Part shown: one piece after another, positions 41,701 through 49,219 of the stretch | How the letters are laid out: every line of letters begins with the position of its first letter | Numbering within the stretch: position 1 is the first letter of the stretch | IMG/VR virus record: IMGVR_UViG_3300027969_000142 | Location: 1-51,036 of that record | Length of the DNA: 51,036 bases | Direction: 5' to 3' (one strand) | DNA from: a virus | Notes under the pieces: generated by a model | Told to the model about the DNA's origin: nothing | The model's database searches: none | The model's input: the letters and a program-made list of their open reading frames with translations, nothing else | Made by a program: the position numbers and the translations under genes

Positions 41701-43729
41701 GTGCTACAGGAGTTTTATCAACGTTGTATCGAAATAGTTGTGTCTCCCAATTCCAATTAAATTCAATGTCTCCAATATTGTCTATATTGAGATAACTTAG
41801 TCTAAAACCTAACTCGTTGTCAATCCTACCATTGCCAGGTTTATAACTAAGTATAGGCGAACCAAAAAACTCTGTATCGGAATAGCTGTCAGAATCCCCA
41901 AAACTTGTTCCAGTACCATCGAATACATCAAATAATGGTGGCTGATTCACTGTGATTTTTTGTTGGCTAACTACCCAATTTAAACCGTCAAAGTGATACA
42001 TTAACCCTTTGTTTTTATTGCCTCGGGTAACAGACACGCCCTGTCCAAGTATTGATTCAGTATCTTCAGTTTCCTGTAAATGTATCTGTGTGGAATTATT
42101 ATGTGTGATAAATTGCACTGAGTATATTTTATTATTTGATAATCTGTCAGTGTCGGCTACTACTAGAATTCTTGCACCGTTAAATAAAAATTCACCGTCT
42201 ATGTTGTACCCAGGTGATCCTTCTATGGTCGAGAACACGTCCGTGGTCACTGAGTCAATATAATCCACAGATAGCTTTGCTGTGGTTCCGTGATTAAACA
42301 GTTGTAGATTGGGTAAAAATTCAATTATAGGCCGTTTGGCTCTTGAGGTTTCTGTGGCTGGAAAATCTTCTCCCCGTAATTTATAGGCTTTTTCCAATAC
42401 TGATCTATGAAACCAACGATTGTACCTACTCCACGGATTGTTGTCTGCACTGTTTCTAGAAATAGTGATATAATCTTTAAATGCAGCATATTCCGAAGCG
42501 TCATCGAACGGTTGGGTATCGAATCCCTCATTGTCAAACAATACTTCAGGCACACCTGCACTCAACGCAGGCACCGTTAAATCTCTGAATCTAGTCAATG
42601 TAATAGCTGTTCCAACTCCTTCTATCAACCAGGAATCGTTAGCATATTTTGTAGGCATTACCTTGCCAGTAAATTCCACAATCATACCGTTTGAGAATTC
42701 AATACCATTACCGCTGGTATATGTAATTTTTCCAATTATTTCTAATTCTACATTGACAAATGTATTTTCTTCTATGTCGGCGATAACAAATCTGCCAAAA
42801 GCATCAGCAGTAATTTTACTCTGATAATACAAAACATCAGGTGCGTCATACGGTACAGTAAAACTCAATGTGCCATTTTCAATCCCGTTGTTTGTCACTC
42901 CTTTGTCGAATATCAATGCTGTGCCTTGATTGGCAGATTCTACAAATTGCCAGTCTTCGCTGTCTATGGTGATTGAACTGGCATCTAGCACTGTGATATC
43001 ACGAACTGCTCGCCATAGTTTAGAATCATATACAGCAAAACTACCTGCTCGATATAATTGATTAGGTCTAAACAGCAACGATCCTGCATCATAATTTGTG
43101 CGTATGCTGAATCCTTCTCCTGGAGCATTTATTTTAAATTGATAAGTTTGGCCACGAAATAAAGTTACTGTGGGATTATTTGTATAACTGTCGGGGCTAA
43201 AAACAAATGAATTTTTTGTGGTGCCTAGAACAACTTTATATGTGCTGACAGTTTCTGCAGATTGGCCTGCGATATTAATACTACGTGGGCCTAGTGGTTC
43301 CCAATAGTATTCACGATAGTTTATAAATTTATCCCAATCTATTGGAGGATTCCACGAGTAGTGAGTTTGACCGGTTATCTTATCATCTCGTTCAATAGTA
43401 TTTCCAAAAAATTTCAGTTGATTTTTTACATCTATATAATCATAGAAATTTTCTATTTTATCATGATTTTTAAATATCACTCCAGGTTCAAGTTGATAAC
43501 TGCTTCTCAATGTAGCATCTGTGTCAACATAAACATCGTTGCCGTTATAGGTTTTATCGTATCTACGGCCTAGGTATCCTACAACTTTATCCAACACACC
43601 GGGTTGTATAAGTGGATCAACTACAGCAGATAAAAATTTATCGTTGGCAGGAGTTTGAAAAATTACAGGGAGTAGTTCTACTGATCTGCGTATAGGCAAT
43701 CCGCTTTTGGGGAATTTATCAGCAGCCAT
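29741..43729 (-). CDS. Giant baseplate/tail protein at the gp7 position, 4,662 aa
   Basis: The uninterrupted 13,989-base gene follows gp6, where T4 has gp7 (1,032 residues). The N-terminus, SVELLPVIFQTPANDKFLSA with QLEPGV, GNTIERDDK and WNPPIDWDKFINYREYYWEP, matches giant structural proteins of marine phages. Carbohydrate-binding-like modules (Y-x-x-G-x-x-V-x-Y, aromatic, terminal W) occur near residues 220, 1460, 1715, 2200, 2345 and 2470, perhaps also near 3780. An FG-GAP-like beta-propeller occupies about 2109-2764. Gly-Tyr modules lie near 3143-3225 and 3509-3583. The last 800 residues repeat a xVxVNGxxL-xxxxDY-xxxxGDxIxI strand pattern. GGAGGA precedes the ATG. It may form wedge arms or receptor-binding appendages. 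Confidence 0.85.
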   Translation of the reverse strand: MAADKFPKSGLPIRRSVELLPVIFQTPANDKFLSAVVDPLIQPGVLDKVVGYLGRRYDKTYNGNDVYVDTDATLRSSYQLEPGVIFKNHDKIENFYDYIDVKNQLKFFGNTIERDDKITGQTHYSWNPPIDWDKFINYREYYWEPLGPRSINIAGQSAETVSTYKVVLGTTKNSFVFSPDSYTNNPTVTLFRGQTYQFKINAPGEGFSIRTNYDAGSLLFRPNQLYRAGSFAVYDSKLWRAVRDITVLDASSITIDSEDWQFVESANQGTALIFDKGVTNNGIENGTLSFTVPYDAPDVLYYQSKITADAFGRFVIADIEENTFVNVELEIIGKITYTSGNGIEFSNGMIVEFTGKVMPTKYANDSWLIEGVGTAITLTRFRDLTVPALSAGVPEVLFDNEGFDTQPFDDASEYAAFKDYITISRNSADNNPWSRYNRWFHRSVLEKAYKLRGEDFPATETSRAKRPIIEFLPNLQLFNHGTTAKLSVDYIDSVTTDVFSTIEGSPGYNIDGEFLFNGARILVVADTDRLSNNKIYSVQFITHNNSTQIHLQETEDTESILGQGVSVTRGNKNKGLMYHFDGLNWVVSQQKITVNQPPLFDVFDGTGTSFGDSDSYSDTEFFGSPILSYKPGNGRIDNELGFRLSYLNIDNIGDIEFNWNWETQLFRYNVDKTPVAQKISTGFYKVGSNVFANGWQKLDAKYTQPIIDNRIIDTATDTLTFRTVSWESLTAEPEINFYLNGSKYQGTWTRNRGTFVFDKTFASKDVVVIKIIADIEPDQGYYEMPTGIEKNPLNTAIESFTLGQATDHIVSAVEWSKDFTGVLPGLSNLRDLQDYRLYASRFLKHSGNTPLAVMTLCDKTHNIFKAIQHAKKEYTVFKNNFLQRSTEIDYNDTVNDFVDDIVNSLTAVKTEQDAFANSDMIGTGAFTALTTVVEDTGISTFSLSQQFDLTKPSTTAVYVYKNGIQLLNNVDYAFDNTFSFVKLLVTLEVSDVIEIREYLSTATNHIPPTPTSMGLYKKYTPKKFLDDTYQEPRHVIQGHDGSITAAFGDFRDDLLLELELRIYNNIKQEYNPAVFDIDKILAGHYGVGEYNKKQLDSIVVQDFLKWIQNTNINYTLNEYFDSENSFTYTYSNMTDPTKTKNIPGYWRGVYQHFYDTDRPHRCPWEMLGFSEQPDWWQAEYGPSPYTNNNLILWEDLEAGIIRQGTRAGRHDRYKRPGLLSHIPVDGDGVLLSPLDSNLAQDFSLINNRGTFVLGDVSPVEYAWRSSAEWPFAIVSAMCLMKPFEYIPDNFDRSRITKNKLDQYINTNTGLFVTVDDIASNVLDVNSVGLVKYLISYTKAQGLSADSLQEKVEKLDVALSFRMSGFVDQQQQKYLLDSKNPASTTASIFIPPENYDIIFNVSSPITTINYSGVRLEKTTGGWIAAGYDDIHPYFNYHSPQASEKDPVISVGGVSEPFTDWIEEKNYNNGALVRYQSNFYRALKTHRSSGDFDRAQWQKLRDVPKIGAVEARRRRIFNTITVRQLSYGTLLTSIQQVVDLLLGYESYLKTQGIIFDNYDAQNATSQDWLSASKEFMFWTKHNWESGAIIALSPAAQKLEISVAVGTADNLVDGFYDYQIFKGDGTALAPRFLNVNRSFQNIKLETTNTTDGIYYARLHYVIKEHVTVFDDRTVFNDIIYDKSTGYRQGRIKMQAFRTVDWDGDYTSPGFIFDNVNIDVWKPFKDYKLGDIVSYKSNNYTSLVNQLGSEIFINSSWAKLDSTPVKQLVSNFDYKINQFSDYFETTSQGINQSQRELARHAVGYQQRDYLQNLAEDSVSQFQLYQGFIREKGTSNSITKIFDKLSRSGSGSIVLNEEWAFRLGQMGGTDQFTEVEIQLEKNKFKLTPQLHISSLSISDTVLDPYYRITANDFTIAPVPYTVDFLPTTLDTEPLFTAGYVSADQCQHTVKNLDALTTLDIDTVNEADHIWVTFYQDSWQVLRVNESVLLYVLEVVRIDDTTVTLTLNRPHSIAVDDFIGIREIFNLKGFFKVSSVTNTTITVTVNADIEDPEIDSSTTANLQLLTVARFVDYSDVDQQAAALLKNKSLVFVDNNGNNQWEVVEKNKIYSAKNIDNVGLSAPLGAGTKVIYDNVNRHTIVAIPNSGFVNVYVEDDTGLVLKQIIAPPVGFYEAALGSFGEKMAVSPDGRYLIIGAPRASGVTNRYRGEWAVDVFYAQDDIVLYSGRLYRALNANTAAVDGSSEIAINSDDWVPHTTVIPAETSAPNPGYYQQGMVAVYEFVSGRYVNIETFVSPRPIDNEKFGSEITIGVNGTEYYLAVSAVGSYNNTGRVYLIKHTGTEWTHMENPLYRGIYNLTDSYKQDEIVWQAAQDPISETVRGNLWQSLDGSTSDGSTITLDSQNWLKVSDISTHCSLPTNISVEDDGSTQEFTTTGLLTNSQKAELIKQGDQFGYSMAMSRDGSILVIGAPDSDGQYFANYRGVWRADVEYVEGETVRFQGSPGTAYQYYQLGDAFLGPDSTYRSYNEDPSSSANWQQVGDSTTTSSGKIFVYKKTVYDSYEFVQMINAGTLSSFTDIDSGLVISTGDQFGFAMDLDSNGNTLVVSSPRSDVNYQDQGAVYVLELDQQTTEFRVKQRLQSYEIYANEYFGFAVSISPDKSKIAVGARNTKTPFPISFDILEGTTFDNARTRFYIEQGFTGGVYVFDNKDQLFFLTEKLDSDLQADESFGHSIDCVGTKLLVGSPYFKNTDSNAYEGTARLFTASADASWSVLTSQQPLVDLRKIKKIELYDNVKNVKIQDIDFIDAARGKILNIAEQEIKYKTPYDPAVYSIGTAEVVVDTTINWLEKNVGKLWWNTSTAKFQYAEQKDSAYKTGNWNQQVTGSSIDVYEWVETVLLPNEWAALADTNAGLVQGISGQPLYPNNDVYSVKFFFSPTTGLVAETLYYYWVRSKAVIPNNMPGRTKSAADVAGLISNPAGSNLAFVALIESNKFLTYNFKTIMLSDTALLNLQINNSLESQNPIHNEYQLLTEGVADNVPSAKLENKWIDSLVGSDIVGNTIPDINLPAKQKYGIDFRPRQSMFVNRLLALQIVIEYINKILINETFAETIEYINLNKVDAAPSAVLNIYDIAVDTEIDLQTVGTVNTKRAVLRGNLINGELDTIDIIDPGYGYKPKELFDQEQSGIYIGPPVIITGDGLNATAICHIDGQGRVIAVVVTNRGKKYSVIKVEVRYFSVLVNNDATLNNFWSIYSWDDQRKTYFRSRSQAYDTTTYWNKVDWFKLGYSVNLRVIREYSNIFEVIDDLVIIGDIIKVKEYAAGGWAIFERIQETGQTFLDKYLLVGRQNGTIQLDSALYNAGVTGVGFDNTQAFDTTTYDIENSQELRNIFAAVKENIFVGDYAVEWNKLFFASIRHVLSEQQYVDWVFKTSFLNATHNIGPLASPPSYKNDNLSSYQEYINEVKPFRTTVREYVSRYDQPESYASAVADFDLPPAYSIFDGRANPVNSTSFEISQYPWKWWTDNKGFEVTAIEVYQQGTEYLTPPKVLIEGNGVGATARAFISNGRVSGIQMLTQGMGYLTAPTVTLVGGNSSTAVPARATAIIGNSQVRVFDVSLKFDRLSTNGIYENFSQTQTFTASGSSAVFFLNYAPTNDKNRIRVTRKIFTTQKTQVVLGSEFQISLYYQNTGGYKLLRGKLVFNQAPLIGDEITVIYDKNIELFDAVNRIQQIYTPKAGMLGKELNQLMTGIDFGGVRIQGTTFDVTGGWDALPWFTDSWDSVEASADYYFIVDGITVFVDSTVIYLKNEILEVNGVLYKALKDSVDAAGNIIIPTISEEWQAFWEIFTVRLPYVPAADQKINIYIKRKDTNITVRVDDENYIQYGVDGSSILDSSTGTNSAAEMPTFVGNGVTDGIQIGQYLLVNNGDTLIFRPEESDGSVSITDENILDTKLSGGSLSAISAAYATATGTTAEEIAITGGKFIDKENVPAPEENIPGQVIDSVSIKVYNNKPSGAAALQSKITTANGQDTVFAVGQTVLENSSIFVYVDNTAKILGQHYTIDFTAANVDFISAPADGELVEILSIGIGGVGILDYQNYVADGTTGLFLTNAGYDVTSAVFVTLNGSQVDVGFRNSTEIIDAVGKTLVEFAVTPQLGDVIKIACLSASSDVDSSGVSLVQVNTQTFYYEGSTRSFDLNGFSELARGSSLGSTIVEVNGQVLIGPDTNYVIYDGTNNQFTLGTDPFVSGGSILPADIKVYINNILRVFVIDYTFNGPDKVLIVKPERLVLGDKIKIENSLNAQYSIQGNNIIIDSEFDFGFPGDSTLSDSTYPSVIVTWFGEYPSMNIIQDETAGGKVNYQLAQIPVSASYVWVYVNGTRLHQEKDYFVNLPRAVVYLNVVTIPEDRVKIIIFGNDIFKLPSAYEIHKDMLNVFHFNRFSKASCKLTKPLRYFDTTIEVSDASELGQPIVSRNLPGIVFIGGERIEYMTKTGNVLGQLRRGVQGTSIAENYAIDTVLAEVGYGEVIPYNENQQRIDFTSDGSTLLIGPLDFIPLKGTRIGDWYRDTIPSTHGPCDQIEVFAGGRRLKKDPQDVYLEINGAASPEADQTQEAEFSVDGISQQIRLTAALPAGTRVTVIRRLGQTWHARGNTTAADGISLLDTATPIAKFIVEKTTTIPE

Positions 43730-43731
43730 TA

Positions 43732-46700
43732 TTAGTATCCTCCACTGCTATATGTTGTGGTCTGAATATTTTCAGACTGCACACTTGTGTTTGTTCTTAC
43801 GCCTATTTCAGACGCAGTGATTGCGGACACAATTTCTATGTCATCCACGGTAGCGGCACTGATTAAAATTTCATCAGGATTGCTTTGTATTTCAAATAGG
43901 CTGCCAAATGCTTGACTAGATTGTCTTGGAATAATAACAATATTTGCTAAATCCGGTGCTACTGTATTCAAGATATAGGTAGTAAGTTCACCCATGTAGA
44001 ATCTGTCTCCAAAATCCCAATTATTGATATCAAAGAAATTATTAATTGCTGAAATAATTCTTACCTTGAGATCGTTGTCATTGATAGATAAATTTTGATT
44101 TTTAACAACTTTAAATATCGCTTGGAGTGCAGGATCTGCTTTGGCTCCAAACAAAATTTTGTATTTGACGGGATGATATATTATATCATCACTTATGCTT
44201 TTTATCGAGGACAATGCAGAACCGAATGTTGTTCTCAACGCCTCGCTGGTAGGAGCTACTGGCTGTATGTCTGTGCCGCCGGCCAGATATATTCTATAAC
44301 TCTCATCATAGCTTCTAATTAATAGAAAAATGTCAATAATATTGCTTGAAGAGGGATCTATTCTTCTATCAACGCTGGCGTTGTGTATATATTGGAATTT
44401 AAGATTTCTTCTACCCACAACTGCAGAATATTCATTGGCAATGTCTAGAGTATTGGTTATTCGATTCACACGTTTAATTATATTCTCACTGGTGTCATAA
44501 AAATAAATTAGCTGTTGGTCGGGGTATGTTAAAGAATCTGTTAGATCTACGTTGGTCTGTTTGTTTCTTATTAATATAAGATCTGACGAGTTATCAACTA
44601 ATGTGTTGATTCTACTGCCGTATATATCGTTCGAGGTTTTGAAAAATAAAAAATTTAAATCTGTGTCAACTCCTACTATATTTTCAAATGATTCAGGATT
44701 ATCTATCACACCGTCGTCGTCAGAATCTCTAAAACTCAATTTGATTTCACTGGTGCTTTCATATCCGTCATCAAACTTCAGTGTATCACTGATTTCAAAT
44801 GCAAAATCCTGAATCAACTGTGTGACAAAATCTTTTCCGGTATTAACACCAAGAACCTTGATTTGGTCTTTGACTACTGCTCCTATCTGATCATTGTAAC
44901 GTTTTTCATTTTTATCAAAATAAAATCTATTTTGATTCACGCTACCAAAAATATAACCAAGCCTTCTAATTCTCACAGTGTAGCTGTCAGGTTGTCTCAC
45001 AAAAGCCACTATCCACGAACTGTCGACGTTGGTACTCGTGGTGTCTCCGGCCTTACCGAGGATAAAATCATCTACAAGATTAAGATTGTTGCTAGTAACC
45101 AGCTTCCACTGTGATTCAGTAGATTCGTACCTCAAGCCAAAATTTTGATTTTCAAATATCTGATTGACAATTTCTGTTTCGAGAGCTAAGGGCAAATCGT
45201 TGATAAATCTTGGCAATATCCTAGTGGCAATGGCTCCTGTCGGTACAGCAACATTCAATAATACAGGGCCAAGACCTTTGGTATAAGTTCCGTCTCCTGT
45301 GACTTTGATTATTTTAGTCCATATATAATCTGTTTGATCTGCGTTATTGGCATCGGCTGGGACTATTTTTCCTTTTTCAAATCTACTGCCTGTGGGGGCT
45401 GTAAATTTCACTGCTGCATTAGTTAACACATATTTTAGATTGCTGGTCGAATACACTCCGACCGGCAACTGCGAATTATCTATAATATTTTTAAAATAAC
45501 CTGTACTGGTTGCTGTGGAAACAGATTGCCATACGGTATTAGCATCAGTGAATAATATTTTATCAAATTTTGTAAAATAAAAATTATAAACTTCAGAATC
45601 AGTGAATACAGGTTCTAGATTTCGTCTAATAAAATTAATAATATCTATTCTATTTGTAAATTTAAACGACAGCACAGATTCATCTTGTTGTTTATAAATG
45701 TATCCGTCACTGCCAAACACATTGATACTGCTGTACTTGCCAGTGGCATCAAGAATATCAAAATTTCTACTGATGCCGCTGCTAGTTCTGTTTACTGCCT
45801 TGATTTTTACAATGTTCTGTGACCCTAGCAGTGGTGCAAGATTATAATCTTCTGCGGTGATCATTCTATTTTGAGTGTAATAGACTGCAGGAGCATTGGC
45901 ACGAATGGTATCTATATCTTCCGAGGCTGCGGAATTGGCCACTGTGTTTTGTAGAGCAAGGCCAATAGTCAGTGTATGTTCTACGTTATTTTTGTTGCGA
46001 TACACTACAGAAATATTGATTCCTTTCAATTCATTCGGATATATGGTATATGATAAACCATTGCTGGTTCTATAAAATACTCTGAACGATCCCTGTGGCA
46101 GATTACCGTAGACGCCGTCGGCGAACACAAGATCGATGTTGTCATTTTCTTTGGTGTTGATAGCATAAATGTTACGTATGTCTTGTGTTATGCTGTTATA
46201 TGCTATGTTGTTGCCTACTAGAGACGATACCTTAGTCCATTCCTCTAACTGAGCACCCTGTGAATTTAAAGAAAACAACCATACGTCATCATTGTTGATG
46301 TTGCCTGCGTCTACAGCAATTTTTTCATTGGTAGTCGGCACTGTTACTGTAAAATCTGCTAATTCCAAGCTGCCCTGTTTAAACAATATAAAAAATCCTG
46401 TGTTGGCACTTCCTGGTCCCGATCCATCATTCTTATACACAAATCCTAGTTGGTTACCCGGCACTGGGGGTTCTTCATATATATTTTCACTGTTTTTAAA
46501 AGCTGTGCTTACGATTTCAAAATTCACACTTCTGCTGGCCACAGTTTTAGAGAATGAAAACAAAGGCACATCAGAGTTTGCTGTGCGGAATCTATATTGT
46601 TCTGTGGCAATGCCTTGTATGGTTGCAGATCCTTGACTGCGACCAAATTCTGTGTTGTCTGCCATAGACGAGTTCAGCACAGTGAGAAATTGTTCCAGCC

Positions 46701-47154
46701 AGTTAGCGTTGGTAGGATCGTTCCAGGTTATTAATTGTTGAGCAAGATTTTTTCCATTGCTGTCTAAGATATTGTCGGTGGTTCTAACTGTAGAAAATTT
46801 CAATAAACCGCTTGCAGCCACAGTGCGTTTGGCATTATAACTCAGCATGCGAGCTATGCGCAGCACACTTTCTTTGGTTTCTGCAAGTTCAATGAAATTT
46901 TCTCTGCTGGCAAGATCTATACGGAATGCCAGGCTTTGTCCTAGAAATGCTACTGCATCAATCAATGCCATGTATTCAGAACTTTCTATGTAGTCATTGA
47001 AATCTTCTGGATAATTTTCACGTAGATGTGTGATGATGACTCTGCGCAGATTTTCAAAGTCGTAGCTGCGGAAGTCAGCGTTTTTAAACGTCTGATAGAT
47101 TCTGGTCCAATCTTGATTCAGTATGAGGTTGTTTTGTCTGCTGGTTGTGGTCAT
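43732..47154 (-). CDS. gp6: Baseplate wedge protein, gp6-like, 1,140 aa
   Basis: Residues 30 to 115 (YDFENLRRVIITHLRENYPEDFNDYIESSEYMALIDAVAFLGQSLAFRIDLASRENF) match the N-terminal part of T4-like gp6, which resembles the baseplate J family. It has gp25 directly before it and the giant gene directly after it, as in T4. In T4, gp6 dimers form the inner ring holding the wedges together. At 1,140 residues it is much longer than T4 gp6 (660), which is usual for marine relatives. A GTAAATA element ends 5 bases before the ATG, with no proper Shine-Dalgarno. Confidence 0.88.
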   Translation of the reverse strand: MTTTSRQNNLILNQDWTRIYQTFKNADFRSYDFENLRRVIITHLRENYPEDFNDYIESSEYMALIDAVAFLGQSLAFRIDLASRENFIELAETKESVLRIARMLSYNAKRTVAASGLLKFSTVRTTDNILDSNGKNLAQQLITWNDPTNANWLEQFLTVLNSSMADNTEFGRSQGSATIQGIATEQYRFRTANSDVPLFSFSKTVASRSVNFEIVSTAFKNSENIYEEPPVPGNQLGFVYKNDGSGPGSANTGFFILFKQGSLELADFTVTVPTTNEKIAVDAGNINNDDVWLFSLNSQGAQLEEWTKVSSLVGNNIAYNSITQDIRNIYAINTKENDNIDLVFADGVYGNLPQGSFRVFYRTSNGLSYTIYPNELKGINISVVYRNKNNVEHTLTIGLALQNTVANSAASEDIDTIRANAPAVYYTQNRMITAEDYNLAPLLGSQNIVKIKAVNRTSSGISRNFDILDATGKYSSINVFGSDGYIYKQQDESVLSFKFTNRIDIINFIRRNLEPVFTDSEVYNFYFTKFDKILFTDANTVWQSVSTATSTGYFKNIIDNSQLPVGVYSTSNLKYVLTNAAVKFTAPTGSRFEKGKIVPADANNADQTDYIWTKIIKVTGDGTYTKGLGPVLLNVAVPTGAIATRILPRFINDLPLALETEIVNQIFENQNFGLRYESTESQWKLVTSNNLNLVDDFILGKAGDTTSTNVDSSWIVAFVRQPDSYTVRIRRLGYIFGSVNQNRFYFDKNEKRYNDQIGAVVKDQIKVLGVNTGKDFVTQLIQDFAFEISDTLKFDDGYESTSEIKLSFRDSDDDGVIDNPESFENIVGVDTDLNFLFFKTSNDIYGSRINTLVDNSSDLILIRNKQTNVDLTDSLTYPDQQLIYFYDTSENIIKRVNRITNTLDIANEYSAVVGRRNLKFQYIHNASVDRRIDPSSSNIIDIFLLIRSYDESYRIYLAGGTDIQPVAPTSEALRTTFGSALSSIKSISDDIIYHPVKYKILFGAKADPALQAIFKVVKNQNLSINDNDLKVRIISAINNFFDINNWDFGDRFYMGELTTYILNTVAPDLANIVIIPRQSSQAFGSLFEIQSNPDEILISAATVDDIEIVSAITASEIGVRTNTSVQSENIQTTTYSSGGY

Positions 47155-47159
47155 ACCAA

Positions 47160-47166
47160 TATTTAC
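47160..47166 (-). promoter_or_regulatory. Possible late promoter variant (GTAAATA)
   Basis: GTAAATA on the minus strand lies 5 bases before the gp6-like ATG, in the 29-base gap after gp25. As at 1846 and 19378, the spacing would give a nearly leaderless transcript. Weak match, reported because of the shared geometry. Confidence 0.25.
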
Positions 47167-47183
47167 CCTTAAAAATAAACTGC

Positions 47184-47621
47184 TTAGTTAATCACTCTAT
47201 TGTTTTTGTCAAAATTCAAGGTCATGCGTTCTGTGATGTTGAATGGAATGTAGACTAAATCTGCCTGAATTCGCATGCCTTGATCTGTGCTGTCTATGTT
47301 GATTTCGGTGACTGCAAATCTAGGATCATAGTTGATGATAGCTTCTACATCCTTGGCTATGATTTCTTTGACATCTGGTGTGAAAGGTTCAAACAGCATG
47401 TCCCAGATTACTGTGCCAAATTCTGGGTTTTCTAACTTTTCGCCCTTGCGGATATAAAAATGATTGATTAAATCCTGTTTGACAAGATTAATATCGTATA
47501 GTTTGAAGTTCTTGCTGGCTTCGCTGGAACTGAATCCCTTGTAGGTGAATTGTCCTTGATTCTGCGTCACTGTGGCAGAACGTTGCGCTGCTGTCTGTTG
47601 ATTGTATAATCTCGTTGCCAT
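47184..47621 (-). CDS. gp25: Baseplate wedge protein, gp25-like, 145 aa
   Basis: The central region FKLYDINLVKQDLINHFYIRKGEKLENPEFGTVIWDMLFEP is the hallmark of the gp25/GPW family: INLVKxDLxNHFxxxxGExxxxPxFG. Its 145 residues fit the family (T4 gp25 has 132). The protein joins the baseplate inner ring to the tail tube or sheath start. AGGA lies upstream of the ATG. It is followed by the gp6-like gene after a 29-base gap, matching the T4 baseplate order. The call is firm. Confidence 0.95.
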   Translation of the reverse strand: MATRLYNQQTAAQRSATVTQNQGQFTYKGFSSSEASKNFKLYDINLVKQDLINHFYIRKGEKLENPEFGTVIWDMLFEPFTPDVKEIIAKDVEAIINYDPRFAVTEINIDSTDQGMRIQADLVYIPFNITERMTLNFDKNNRVIN

Positions 47622-47623
47622 GA

Positions 47624-49219
47624 TTAGGTGTTCCTGTCAGTTTTATCTGGTGTTAGCAGATCTGGTGCTCGGTGTTCATGCAGAGCCCAAGGTTCATGCA
47701 TGGGTATGCGTTTCATGAAGCTCTTCACAATGCCTGCTTGATAACGCTGATCCCAACCTGCTGCTGTGCTGGTAGCTGGGTTATCTCTGAGATCGTATGG
47801 TCTTACAAAATCAGCGGGCGCAGCAGTTTCTGCATTGTTTGGGCCATTGAAATTGATTTTAGTACCGTTGAGTTTGAGCTCAGATCCACTACCAAGATTT
47901 ATGTCTGAAGTAGAGCTGATCTTAGTTTCTGCTCCGGATGCAATATCTAAATCGTTGTTGGTGGATATTTTAGTCTTGGCTCCTACTAGTATGTCAAGAT
48001 CGGCACCCACTGTGAGCTTGGCATCTGCGTTGATTAAAAACTCCATGTCTGTGGCAATTTCCGCATGCCACTTGCCTGTTTCAGTTCTCATATTGATATT
48101 TCTACCGGCTTCTAGATTTATGTCTCGGTCAGCACGTATGTTGAGATCCTGTTGAGTATGCACACTGATGCTGTCTTCGGCATACACATCTATCTTACCG
48201 TTACTGGTAAGTTCTATCCATGCTGTTCCTCTAGCATTGGCAATATAGATTAGGTCTTCTGAATTATGCATTAAGATCTGATGCCCAGTCCTAGTTCTTA
48301 CTCTAAAGTATTCACTGGCTGGGATAGTTGCAGAACCAGTATCACCTTTTCGTTGATTTTCTGCGTCTAATAGATCAATGTACTTTACCGGTCCGTCAGC
48401 AGCAGATGTAGCTCTATGAAATCTATCATTGCCGTCATCCATGACCAACTGTGTGCCACCTAGTCTACTCACAGGCACCGTGGCCAAACTGTCTGACTTG
48501 CCTATCTGCTGTTTTTTTGCACCAACTCTGCGATCAAGAGGACCCGGAGTAGATATACCAAACACCATGCTAGGAGCTTCCCGTCTTGGTGATGAAGTAG
48601 TAAAACCCCTAACATCATCTTCTAATAATCCTTGCTCGAGAAATCTATCTGCGATAGGATGCACTACTCTGGGGAATTTTTCGGGATCGATCTGTTGCTC
48701 ATCGCCGTTGATGCGTTTGTTGATTTCAGCCACAGGCAAGGGCAATGAGGTATCACCGTATCTTTTTTTATCTTCAGCATCAAGAGTGTTCACAGTGCTA
48801 CCGGCAATAGCTGGAACCATGTGGTTAATATTAACGCCCGGCACACAGGCAAACCAAAATCCTGCGGCAGGATCTCCATTCACAAACAACACCAATACAT
48901 TGACTCCTACATCAGGTGGTACAAACCACATACCATATGATTTCTGGGTGTCATTGAATCCGTCTATGGTTGATTTAGTTCCATCATTCTTGCCCATGAA
49001 CTCAAATGGCGTGTATCCAAAAAATGGCGATGCGTACTTGACAATAAAAGTTTGACTGTCCTCGCCGGATGTATTTGACTGGTCCTTTAACAAGTTGACT
49101 TCGATTGACCCATTGAATGAAGGATCAAGATGACTGATCACCCTGGCAATATAGATACCAGTGGTTAATCCACCACTCCTGTCTGCGTCGTCAACTGACG
49201 GTCTTGATAATTCAGCCAT
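47624..49219 (-). CDS. gp5: Baseplate spike protein, gp5/VgrG-like, 531 aa
   Basis: Residues 20 to 140 form an OB-fold-like domain (GIYIARVISHLDPSFNGSIEVNLLKDQ, then GMWFVPPDVGVNVLVLFVNGDPAAGFWFACVPG), as at the N-terminus of T4 gp5. From about 345 to 470 runs a regular beta-helix: repeated I-x-I/L-x-A/S-x-x-D/G units such as DLNIRADRDINLEAGRNINM and GAETKISSTSDINLGSGSELKL. That is the membrane-piercing spike fold. The lysozyme domain found between these in T4 gp5 is not seen. The start overlaps the upstream stop (TAATG) and AGGA precedes it. Confidence 0.88.
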   Translation of the reverse strand: MAELSRPSVDDADRSGGLTTGIYIARVISHLDPSFNGSIEVNLLKDQSNTSGEDSQTFIVKYASPFFGYTPFEFMGKNDGTKSTIDGFNDTQKSYGMWFVPPDVGVNVLVLFVNGDPAAGFWFACVPGVNINHMVPAIAGSTVNTLDAEDKKRYGDTSLPLPVAEINKRINGDEQQIDPEKFPRVVHPIADRFLEQGLLEDDVRGFTTSSPRREAPSMVFGISTPGPLDRRVGAKKQQIGKSDSLATVPVSRLGGTQLVMDDGNDRFHRATSAADGPVKYIDLLDAENQRKGDTGSATIPASEYFRVRTRTGHQILMHNSEDLIYIANARGTAWIELTSNGKIDVYAEDSISVHTQQDLNIRADRDINLEAGRNINMRTETGKWHAEIATDMEFLINADAKLTVGADLDILVGAKTKISTNNDLDIASGAETKISSTSDINLGSGSELKLNGTKINFNGPNNAETAAPADFVRPYDLRDNPATSTAAGWDQRYQAGIVKSFMKRIPMHEPWALHEHRAPDLLTPDKTDRNT

